A stretch of 64,000 nt of DNA from positions 1 through 64,000 of the forward strand of contig NC_018385.1 in NCBI RefSeq assembly GCF_000208865.1. The letters are read 5' to 3'. Position 1 is the stretch's first letter; each line of letters begins with the position of its first letter. Both the position numbers and the translations under genes were made by a program. The stretch comes from Neospora caninum Liverpool. Lineage: Eukaryota; Apicomplexa; Conoidasida; Eucoccidiorida; Sarcocystidae. Shown here piece by piece: positions 1-11,300 of this stretch. Under the pieces are notes generated by a model. It was not told the DNA's origin and did no database searches. It was given only the letters and a program-made list of their open reading frames with translations.

Positions 1-1480
1 GCCAGAAGTTCCACCTGTTTCGTCTACACCGCCCGACCCGCGTATCAGCCTTGCGCGTGAACATGCCGAACCAACGCCAACGGGGAGGGAGGACGGAGAA
101 CGCGAACGCATTCAAACAACCAAACATGAAGATGAATCCAGCGTGGCGCCGCGTCTGGAGGTTCGTCGCCTCGGCAACACGTACTAACACGAACATACAG
201 CCAAAGCGTTCCTGTTTTGTTTCCCTGTCATCGTCGTCATCGACCGCAGCTTCAGAGCACTCCACACACTCGATCTGGCGGACCAAACAGGTTGATGGGG
301 TGTTGGATTGCGATTGGTCTCAGCCGCCGCCTCTCACCCGATACACCTCCTTCGTCGCTCTTGCATACTTCCTCAACCTGGTCAAACACACCGACCCACA
401 CAACGCCACCAGATCATGCGCCCTAGTCCATGCAAGAAAGATTCCCCGTGTCGGGCAGATTCCTCAACCAGATCCAGCCCGTTGGTATAGACGGCACGGG
501 CCACGGGCATGCGCACAAGGGGCGGCCTCTCCAAAAAAGCCTTCACAACCCGAGTACTGAACTCACAACCCTCACAACTAGCGGCACTTGCGTGCACTCT
601 CCTTGATGCCTCTAAATCAGCGACTGTCTTCTCCTCAGTTCCGTGAAACCGTTGGACTCCTTACCTCTTGAGTCTGAGGCCAGCGCCGACACAGAAACAA
701 GAAAAACCGTGAAGGCATGTTGCCCAGCGAGCCGCCACACTCTGGTGACGATGGTGGTGCCCGAAGACCACAGCATTAAATACAATCGCGCCGTTCAACA
801 CCACAACCCCCCCACGCACTACACCCTCCCGCATACGAGGTCGCCAATCTCCACGCCTCACTGAATGCGTGCTGACATACGGTACCTCCTGATCTTCTCC
901 TCGTTGCCCTTCCTCTGATATATCTTCGCTGTTGCCACGGTGCATCTCACATACACGTACCATTGGGGCCTAACAGCATAGTCTATTACCCTCCTCATAA
1001 CTGACCACCACACCTCTGCCGCAACGCACTCTTGCAGCGAAGCGCAGATCTGTTCGCCTGCCAAATTCACTACCAATTTGCGCACTCGCTACCCGAACGG
1101 TCTCCTCCAAAGCCCCTGGCTTCTGCCACGCTTCGGGGCTTGACTACGTCGCTTGGACTTTTCTGGTCACCCCCTCCTACGATCCTCTACAGATGGCCTA
1201 CCAACTGGATGGGAGATCGAACACTCCAATGTATCAGCTGTGTGACGACTCGATAGCACCACATCCTGTCAGGATTCTGGCCGTTATTGAGCCAGAAGGC
1301 GAAGTGCCGACACCCTTATCCACCTCACCGATACAGAAACACCAGACTCAAGGAACGTCCGTTGCAGTGTTTCGAATTTTCGCGAGCCGGTGAGCTTTCA
1401 TGTCCTGTACGTCTACTGCAGGCCGCGTGCAGTTCTTGAACGCATCGAAAAAGTCAGACCAATCGTATACTATCAAAGCG
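1..1480. repeat. Tandem repeat unit, copy A (1.48 kb, left edge cut)
   Basis: This stretch matches positions 1483-2968 at a constant offset of about 1482 bases. Most of the unit is near-identical between copies. A moderately diverged patch lies around 650-700, and a clearly diverged patch around 1358-1440. The window opens inside the array, so the true left end is unknown. Short open frames occur on both strands, but a 193-codon minus-strand frame in copy B is interrupted here, which argues against coding. The plus strand is C/A-rich. A subtelomeric or internal repeat of the TgIRE type described in Toxoplasma is a candidate identity; I could not compare it. Confidence 0.9.
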
Positions 1481-1482
1481 GC

Positions 1483-2968
1483 CAAGAAAGTTCCACCTGT
1501 TTCGTCTACACCGCCCGACCCGCGTATCAGCCTTGCGCGTGAACATGCCGAACCAACGCCAACGGGGAGGGAGGACGGAGAACGCGAACGCATTCAAACA
1601 ACCAAGCATGAAGATGAATCCAGCGTGGCGCCGCGTCTGGAGGTTCGTCGCCTCGGCAACACGTACTAACACGAACATACAGCCAAAGCGTTCCTGTTTT
1701 GTTTCCCTGTCATCGTCGTCATCGACCGCAGCTTCAGAGCGCTCCACACACTCGATCTGGCGGACCAAACAGGTTGATGGGGTGTTGGATTGCGATTGGT
1801 CTCAGCCGCCGCCTCTCACCCGATACACCTCCTTCGTCGCTCTTGCTTACTTCCTTAACCTGGTCAAACACACCGACCCACACAACGCCACCAGATCATG
1901 CGCCATAATCCATGCAAGAAAGATTCCCCGTGTCGGGCGGATTCCTCAACCAGATCCAGCCCGTTGGTATAGACGGCACGGGCCACGGGCATGCGCTCAA
2001 GGGGCGGCCTCTCCAAAAAGGCCTTCACAACCCGAGTACTGAACTCACAACCCTCACAACTAGCGGCACTTGCGTGCACTCTCCTTGATGCCTCTAAATC
2101 AGCGACTGTCTTCTCCTCAGTTCCGTGAAACCGTCGGACTCCGTACCTGTTGTGCCTGAGGCCAGCGCCGACGCAGAGACAGGAAAAACCGTGAAGGCAT
2201 GCTGCCCAGCGAGCCACCACACTCTGGTGACGATGGTGGTGCCCGAAGACCACAGCATTAAATACAATCGCGCCGTTCAACACCACAACCCCCCCACGCA
2301 CTACACCCTCCCGCATACGAGGTCGCCAATCTCCACGCCTCACTGAATGCGTGCTGACATACGGTACCTCCTGATCTTCTCCTCGTTGCCCTTCCTCTGA
2401 TATATCTTCGCTGTTGCCACGGTGCATCTCACATACACGTACCATTGGGGCCTAACAGCATAGTCTATTACCCTCCTCATAACTGACCACCACACCTCTG
2501 CCGCAACGCACTCTTGCAGCGAAGCGCAGATCTGTTCGCCTGCCAAATTCACTACCAATTTGCGCACTCGCTACCCGAACGGTCTCCTCCAAAGCCCCTG
2601 GCTTCTGCCACGCTTCGGGGCTTGACTACGTCGCTTGGACTTTTCTGGTCACCCCCTCCTACGATCCTCTACAGATGGCCTACCAACTGGATGGGAGATC
2701 GAACACTCCAATGTATCAGCTGTGTGACGACTCGATAGCACCACATCCTGTCAGGATTCTGGCCGTTATTGAGCCAGAAGGCGAAGTGCCGACACCCTTA
2801 TCCACCTCGCCGATACAGAAACACCAGACTCAAGGAACGCGCATTGCGGCGTTCCAAATTCTCGCGAGCCGGTACGCTTTCATATCCGGTACTTCTACTG
2901 CAGGCCGCCTGCATTCCTCGAACACCATCGAAAAAGTCAGACCAATCGTATACTATCAAAGCGGCCAA
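1483..2968. repeat. Tandem repeat unit, copy B
   Basis: This is the second copy of the 1.48 kb unit. The final segment (about 2840-2968) differs from the end of copy A much more than the rest does. After about 2968 the similarity stops abruptly and no third close copy follows. The unit carries no recognisable transposase, reverse transcriptase, terminal repeat or RNA gene, so I treat it as a non-coding satellite-like unit. Confidence 0.9.
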
Positions 2969-5900
2969 AAGACGTGGTGTGGCCATACGTGAGAGCGAGC
3001 ACTCAGACAATATCAACGCCAAAACGGATGTGCGCGTGCCACAGCCAAATTTGCCTGAGCCACGATTCAATCTCCAAAGCTCTGGAAGCCATTCTCCCGA
3101 ACATGATGATGTCCCATCTTGTCAAGCCCGACATGCTCCGTAAGAACCGCCCGTGTGACCACACCTGAGCAGTGCCATCGCAAACCCCATGGAACATATA
3201 TGGCAACTCAGAGCTGCACATACACGCAACGCCGGCATATATAAATATGCGCAGGTGCTCAGTGGACGTGCCTGCTCAGCCGTCACGCCTGGCGCCCATC
3301 CGCGTGCCTCTGCCACCCTCAAAAATCAATGCGGTGGCGGATCCCCGGCCCCTGCCATGCTGGTTCCCAAACAACGGATTATTTTCCTCATCACACACGA
3401 GTACCTCCCACCCCCTTGTCCCATTCACATACGATTCGTTACCGGCTCCATCCAGTGGACTCGGATTCCGTTGCGGTCACCCAGTTCTCGACTGCCTACC
3501 ACTTCCAGCTGGATGCACACAATGGCCAGCGAGCCGGATGTGCCATGCAGTGAGAGCATCCCGGTGCGTCTGAAACGGTGGGCAACCAGACACACCTTGC
3601 AGGCGTTGTCGAAGTGACATTTCATTTCTCCTTACACTATTGCTTCCCCAGACGTTTTCCGACACAGTGTGTCAGACCTGATGTCGGCGAGCACGCCGTT
3701 TTGTCGAGAGGAAACGGTTCACCCAATGCCAGACTTCTGTCGGTCCCCCCATCCTAAAAGCATCCTGTTCCCGCTAAACCCATCGAGAGGATGTGACACG
3801 ATGCATTGGACCGCAAGTCAATACCAAACACTACCTCCTCTGTGCCACTGCCATGCCCCTTAATACGCGCGGGCGCATCCCCTGCTCAGACACCCCATGA
3901 GCGGTCGCCCCTTCCCACCAGTAGAACCCAATTTCTGCCGTCCCCTGGAGTTGCACGCGTCCGCCGGTGTCATCCGTCAAACCTGCAGTCGTGAATGATA
4001 CCCCTGATTCATCCTCGCCCCCGAGTACACCGCCTCACCGTACATTTCACAAAGCCTTATTTGAGTGCTTACCTGCTGTGAAACGAGACCGCAACTCACT
4101 ACTTGCGTCTAGCCTCAAACGAAAGACGAGCACCCACTTTGTGAGCAACCGCGCTGTGAAGCAAACGGGGAGGCGCCCGCTGGCTCGTCCGGCACTATCG
4201 ACGCGCCTCATATCCAACACCCGCACACAACCGTACAGCCGTCCCGAGAAAAGACACAGTGGCTGCGCAATTGCGACTCTCTTGTCGATTCCTGGTTTTT
4301 GCGCAGCAAGTAGGGGCAGGTACTCAACACGACCTTTGTCAACTGCATGGTGTTGGTCAAGCTTGCGCCTGCCACCCCTCTACACGCACTCCTCGAAATG
4401 AAGACGAGTCGTGACCTCCTTCGCATCTACCCTCACAAGGCGCTCCCAGAACGTGTTCTGTGCCCCGAGCCACTCGCAGGCAAACGCCACACCTCATGTA
4501 GGCAGCACATGAAGCGCAAGTCACGCGACCCGACTCCCGGACAGTGCCACCTGGCCGTCGACTCCGCCCGACCTGCAGGTCAGTACTGCGCTGCAAACCC
4601 GCGATTCTGAGCCGACGAAGAGGGACTACAGCGTAGTCTCACCCACAGGAAACCATAACCATGACGATCAAGCAAATGTGGCGCCGACTCTGCACAGACG
4701 CCTTTCGCACACCACTCCATAACAAGAGGACACATCCCAAGCATTCACATTGTGCTCCGCACTCAAGCGAACCAGTGGCAATATCCGTAAGTCGTTTCAC
4801 AGACTCCATACGACGACACAACGGGGGAATGAAATGGTCTGGTATGACTTGCCCGGCCGCCATGCTGGCCGCCTGCAACAGCTCGTCGCCTCCCGTCCAT
4901 ACCGACTGGAGCTGAAGAAACACGCCGCACCAACCGCGCCCGGAGCGCATGAGCCACAGCATATACAAGACAGAATCCTCCTCGTCGTGCCGAGGTCGCC
5001 GACAGCTCCACCAGGATGATATATCCACAACACGCCCCACCGACTGATCACCTACCTGGCATATTCGGTACCACCACAACGCTATTCGAAGCACTCACAC
5101 CCCTCGCGAGTCGCGGCGCTCACGCGCACGCTCTTCGATGCTTCTACATGAGAGGCTATCATCTGCCTAGTTCCTTCAACCCATCAGACGTCGTACGTCC
5201 TGCCTCTGATCACAGGACAGATGAACAAACTAGACAAACAGGTAGGCATTCCAGCACACCAAACAGCCATACTACGGCGAGGATGGTGTGGTCGGTGCCA
5301 CCACGACAGCATGATATAGGATCGCACCAGCCCACTCCAATACCCCCCCCCCCCCCACTACCCTGCACACTACACCGGCACATGCACTGCAGCTTGCGAC
5401 GCATGCTGCCCACAAACCCCAGACCTCGGGGTATACACTCCCACACGTCTCCTGAACTCCTCGACGCCCGCCATGTGGCAGTGGCTTCGCTGCTGCAACG
5501 AGGCAATCTCACATGCCAGTAACTCTGTAACCCAACGGAACCATGCATGAAACTGCTCTCAAATGCACTCTGCATCCCTGCCTCGACACGCCCTAACAGC
5601 GAGTCAATTCCCCCCCCCAGGTCCGCGGCCGTCGTTTCCCGACGGTTGCCAGCTTACCTGAAGCCCAGTTGCCAAATACACTCATCATCTGTTGCTTCCC
5701 TACCGTGCGGCGGTCTGTCGCCGTCGCTGTCAATGGCCAGACGTCCGACACGAGTTCTCTTTTCCCTCAAAAACAGCGCCAAGCCAACAGCGTGACAGAC
5801 ACTGCACTGTTCATCTGGACGGCATCGGCGAAGCTCAGAAACCACAATGTAGCAGGAGACGATTGTGAGTTTCCCCTGGGCTACTACTGGAGGGCTGCCT

Positions 5901-7010
5901 GCGCCTTGACACGGACACCGCCGGAAGCGAAGCCTCAACACCGGATGTCACAGCCTCTCTCGGAGATCCGCATGCTGGTAGTTGACCGCCACGCCTCTCA
6001 TCCTCGACAGGCCTGCCGACGCCTCTTCACCGACTTCGGTCGCAGGTGAAATCCCACAATCCTCAAAACGCGCGGCCACAACTGCTCAAGGCCCCCCCAC
6101 CGACACCCTGAGCCAGACCACAGTCCTCATGTCACTTGACCGACACTAGACGCGAACTGCCCCAAATACACGCCTCGAACGCAAGCGCCGGCAGGCACCG
6201 TCGACACCATATATGAATGTCAGACCAATCCACTTCCGTCCACATTGGTAGCGCGTATCGCTTGAACCTCCATGACACACTAGTCGCACCCACCTGCTTC
6301 ACTCAGCATCCACCGGCAGACAATTGCCCACTCCAGTGCAGTAAGGTGCCGCCCAACGCACACGTCAAACGAGAGTGCGACAGAGCTACATTGCCCTACT
6401 ATGCCCCACCCCAGGCCAGCCCTGATGGCAACAACACAAACGTTGCCAACTGTGAGCGAGGACGGGCCAACCAACCATACAGAAACATACAACTATGAGG
6501 GTCAAGCAAATGCCTGGCGTAGACAGACGCCGTCGTCACAACGCAGTATAAATGCAAATCCCTCCGAAGCATTCTCTTTATGTTGCACACCCCAATCAGA
6601 CACAACATTCGCGAAATCCGGGAGACCATCCGACGGCTCATCCTAGCTGACTGAAGTGGTCTGGTACCAGTTGCCGTTCCTGTCTTCTGGCCGCCTTCAA
6701 CAACTCCCTCGCCGCCCCTGCATACTTCCTTTTCCTGGCCAAACGCACAGAGCCAGACCGCGCCAGAGGAGCATCCGCGGCAATCGATACGGGAGATATT
6801 CCCCCAGTTGAGAGGTTTCCACGGCAGGTTCCGCCGCGCGATACAAACGTAACGCGCCACTCCAACTGGCACCATTACTGACACATCTCGCACCACCAAA
6901 ACCGCACGCGACGAATCACACGCTTGATGAGCCGCCGAGCTGGCTCTCACGCCGCTGGAGAATTCTACCCGAAGCCCAATCGCTGAATGCACATAGTCAA
7001 AAACTCGGAT
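2969..7010. repeat. Degenerate repeat zone related to the 1.48 kb unit
   Basis: No supported gene lies here. The plus strand is unusually rich in C and A. Fragments recur in the same order: a segment at about 4655-4700 resembles 6490-6530 and 120-170, and one at about 4830-4910 resembles 6650-6740 and 300-380. The spacing of roughly 1.8 kb between the later copies suggests old, diverged members of the same family with insertions and deletions. Open frames are short and not conserved between copies. Boundaries are approximate. Confidence 0.6.
5343..5356. repeat. Poly-C tract
   Basis: A run of 14 C residues in the degenerate repeat zone. Its length is likely to vary between isolates and to be error-prone in sequencing. 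Confidence 0.9.
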
Positions 7011-7217
7011 GTAGTACGTGCTGCTCCTGCGTCAGGCAGAGAGGCAGTGAGTCTTCAGGATCTCCGTGACAACACCAGTCTCAGCCAGGCAGGGTAGAAG
7101 GCTTTTCCATCACCTCCACTAACAAAGACTGGTATTATTTGGGAGAAGGTTGGTGCGCTTTAAGGTGCGTTCAAACAGCTGTTGTTCACTGTCGACGATT
7201 GGGATGTGTTGTCAGCA

Positions 7218-8364
7218 TCAACTAGCATCTTGATCACCTTTCGGCGGTGTTGGGTCGCTCCGTTGACAGCTAGCGTGACGGGAATATGGTATCCATGAAA
7301 TACCAAACTCCACGAGAAGCCACTCGCTGGCGTTGTACAGAAAACCGTTGTATTGCCGATGGTGTTGGTTGAGGAAACCACGCCAGGGAGGCAGCATAAC
7401 CAAAGCTATTGGATTTGGTAAGTGATTGCCTAATATAACGTGGGTCCGAAATGTCGACGAGTCGCCCTCGAGCTGTGGAGAGCTGGTACGGCCGAGTCGT
7501 GCGCTAGATGACAAGGACAGGCGCATTACCGACAACCCCGTTGGTGCAGGAGCCAAACTTACACATTCCTCCTTGTTGTCGCCGCCTTCTGCGAGTCTCC
7601 GTCTTGTGTTTCCTTCAGTTTTGCTACTGCTGTTTTTTAGCAGTTCTCGCCGGCACTGTTGTAGTTTCACAGCAGCCAGCAGTAGCCCCAAGATTGCTGT
7701 CAGCAGAAAGCCTGCAGTGGTCACATTCATCTTTTTTGTAAGGCGGAACGCCGCCTTGTTCCCCTTGGCGAGGTTACTTCTGTAGTACAACAGGCAGACA
7801 TATTTTCTTATACTACCGGATACACTGAGTACGATTGGAGCTCTCCTTGAAGTGACGAAGTGACCGAGTGCAACCAAGCTGCCAACACGCGGCATTTGGT
7901 AGGAAACATGGCTTCTGGGTTCCGACAGTGGCATTAGGTTTGGACATCAGCAGACAATGCTTCGTATGAACCCCGCCAATGACGACCGAAGGCCGGCATC
8001 TCGCGTTAGCTTGGTACTACATCCATCGTGCGAGTTCCTCGCGCTGTAGCCGCTTCGGGACTGTCTCTATTCTTGGGTTGGAAAAGTCTACATCACACTT
8101 CATCATGTAACCCTACCTCTTCGACCTTTTCTGAAGAACATCAACTTGTGCACCTTGTTCCGCTTCGGCCGGCATGGCTGAGCTTAAGATTGCCGATGTT
8201 GCATCACTGCCATCATGGACCGTACTGTGGATAACGGGTGCGGAATCCACAGCCTCTGTCGTCATTGCCGAACCTCCAACACTGCAGCGGCACATGATGC
8301 ACGAAAATATGATAAAAAAGACCAGAGTCTTCGCCCAAGACAGATTTCCCATCATGCTAATCAT
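7218..8364 (-). CDS. Secreted, possibly exported protein with RRLAE (TEXEL-like) motif, two exons
   Basis: Exon 1 is 8364-8117 (ATG at 8364, with further Met codons at residues 4 and 5) and exon 2 is 7779-7218. The donor GAG|GTAGGG and acceptor CTACTACAG agree in codon phase, giving 269 residues. The N-terminus is a clear signal peptide (SWAKTLVFFIIFSCIMC). Exon 2 encodes a second hydrophobic stretch (TAGFLLTAILGLLLAAV) and, about 25 residues later, RRRLAE. RRLAE is the type of motif cut by the Golgi protease ASP5 in Toxoplasma dense-granule proteins. The remainder shows no known domain. An alternative is that exon 2 alone is a gene starting at the well-placed ATG at 7730 (170 residues). In that case the hydrophobic stretch is the signal peptide and the motif sits just behind it, the usual TEXEL layout. 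Secretion is well supported; export or dense-granule location is inference. Confidence 0.6.
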
Positions 8365-11300
8365 ACGAAGATACGAAAGGGGACATGCAGTCTCTCAGAT
8401 ATGCGTTCCCCTGGTGCACGAGTCGCGAGAACCCGCCGGGGCGAACTGCAACAGTTGTAGTGTCGAAATAAGCAAACCAACTGGTCGCGGTATTCGGTTT
8501 TTCCTGCGTTCGCTTATTCTCAAGTAGAAGCGTTCCAGTGCTGAAGGCAAGCAGTGGACAACAGGAAACGAAAAGTCAACACAACACCACTCGAGATGCC
8601 GTGTGCATCCCTCTCCGCGCGGCCAGGCCCGGTCCGTGCCTGCCCGGCCGAGTCGAGCCCGCCCGCTCCGCAGATGATTCGTGCCAGGCTAGCAGGCAAG
8701 CATCGGACCCACATTGACGCGGAAACCCGGGAAGAGGGTTACAGGGTGACTTTGCGCGGTAGAATAACGAACAAGCCCAAAGAATGATATTGTCGAAGAT
8801 GTGGTTCGCGCTGGATCGAAACGAAAGAAGCAAAAAACAACGGCCACGCGGGTAAATGTTTGTTCCTGGGGTCTGAAGAAGAGGCTCCCTATTGGAAGAA
8901 GCACGGGGCTCCCTACAGATGTTCTACAGATATTCTCTCGCTCGTTCGCATTATGACCTTGCAACGGCCACTACTACCGCGATGAACCAAAACTGATTGA
9001 CGGGCTACGGTTGACCCAGTGTGCCCAGAAGTAGCGAAAGTCCGACAGACGGCGCTTGTCTTCCGGCGCGCAGCTGCAAACGGTTGTCTTCGAAAAAGAA
9101 CGAGCGTCTGCTACATCAGTGTACAGCGGTGGCGGCAGTCTTCAAACTGCAACTTCCTTCTTGGATGTGAAATATAAGGCTCTGTACCGATTACTCCCGA
9201 TCAGTTATCGCAATGCTATGACCAAATGATGGACTTAGAAGGATATCGGCGACACCACCCGAGCGGGGTTCAGCGCTTCTGTCGTATGTAGCTTCCTTCC
9301 CAATAACGATATCAGATAGTATTGAAGTTTTTACGTTGATTATCATTGGCTGTCATAAGTCACTCTTCCCGTGTTTCCGGCACACTTTAGTTACTTCATA
9401 ATTCATCATCGTCCGCCGCACTCGGTAGACTGTGTACAGACTCAACGTGAGACAAATAGATCGTGAGCTCGTTAGCAGTGCAGTGGGCATCGTCTATGAC
9501 TTAGAACGTCAGATTGGGAAAGCGATGCAAAGACACCAAAACCTGAAGACAATTGCTGGGGAACCCCGAAGACAATATAGTGAGATACCCCCACAACAAG
9601 AGCGCATGTTCAGCCGATCACTCTTAATCGTCAGGATACTTGTGGTGTGATACAACCATCTCTTCCAGATCGCCCAGTTTAACGCCCCCCTACTTTTGTG
9701 TAAGAGGGGCGAACTTGGCGAGATATCGTTCTGTTGCTGGTACTCAAATGTTTGTTCCCTGCTTGAGCCGCAGCTGGCACTTGTCACTGTCTGGTCAACC
9801 CTCGGCATGACCCACTCGAGCATGATGAAGTAGCATTTCGCTTTGCATCTATCAGAAAGGGGTGTACACTCGTTTCGTCCTCAACGCTTTCACGCTAGCA
9901 TACCGCCTGGAGGAACGGATTCTTTATCGTTGAGAAAAACTCGACATCGTTCCTATGTTCTCCTTCAGGTATAAGCTGGAATCGACCACTTCTGCGTTCC
10001 TTCGAGGTTCATACGGGTCGGATATTCTCGTACGCTGTTTCATAGTTCCCTGTCGTGCATTCTTGCATCTTCCGCTTACATAACTTTGCTCGTGGTCACT
10101 ATAGGGGTACTGAATTAGACCTCAATGCAGTAGCCACCGGTTGGTGGTATCCGCTTCGGAAGGACATCCCAGTCGACAGCATAAGGCACAATATTCGGCT
10201 AGGTAGATAACCAGTACACTGGAAACCTGCTGCACTAGCAGATCGAGCTGGAGTGCAGCTAACAGCGAATACGTGTCTCCTGAAAACTTAAATATGTGTG
10301 CACTACCTAAATTGCTACGCAAATTCGCTGACAATTACAAAGCTTCTTGTATAACGACAATTGTGTACAATGCGCACGGATGCCTTATGAGCTTGCCTAT
10401 ATCCTTCGGTCGGGCACAACTTCATTTCCGGTGGACCTTAACTTTGACCGCCGAGGGTAGACCAAGCTCGGCGAAAACCCGGTGCAGTCCTAGGATGCGC
10501 GCGAGAATGCCGAGGTGCTGTTAGACGAGGGAAAGCTTTGCAGATACTTTGCCAGCTGGTAGACGGACGATCTGAATCCATGCATCCACGCAGAGTCACC
10601 GTGTCTGTGATAGGAGGGTTGTGTCGCAGTAAGGCAGCTGTAATAACGAGCATTCCAGCACAGGATACGAGGAGAAATGTCATACTTCTTCTCCTCCCGT
10701 CAGTGGCCCAATCCACTTGTCAGAAGCTGGCGGACGACGTCGGAGTCACAGCGGCTTATGCATCTTGATTCCTCTTTTCTCCCGGACACTGCGGCTTTCA
10801 GAGCCTGCGCCTGCGTGCTCTCTCCTGGTATGTTTCGCAAAGTCTCACATTACCGTAGTTCATGTTCGAATGAAAACCCCATGTCGGCACCAGCCAGAGA
10901 AGCCCAAATCACTTTTATCTGTGGACGTAGCTCCAACGACGCGAAACCTGGCCAAGTACGGGCGTCACCGTCGCTCGCTCTCACGTCATCGTATCCGCAA
11001 AAGGGCACTGGGGCAAATCTACACCTCCTCCCGAAGGCTACGTCATTCTGATGCATTTAGTACCATGCCCGGTAATCGTTGATTCGTCACCAGGCCGGGA
11101 AACCGTACGCCGAAGTGGACGATGCTAGATGCTTTGCCGGGTAAAGCATAGTGAACTCAGCGGCAACAGACTGGTGTACCGCCACTACCAAAGGCTTCAC
11201 GGTTGACTAGGCACGGACACAAGAGCGGCCACCAAGGTGATATTGAATGGCGCGAGCTTCTCACTTCAGCAGGGCAGCCCGGTGAAATGGGTACAGAGCC

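Noticed and set aside
1864..2445. 193-codon minus-strand frame in repeat copy B
   Set aside because: The same frame is interrupted in the near-identical copy A, and it carries no domain; it looks like chance in a C-rich repeat.
1..7010. Known 529-bp Toxoplasma repeat element
   Set aside because: The composition and sequence features I recall of that element (T-rich runs, PstI-type ends) are not seen here.
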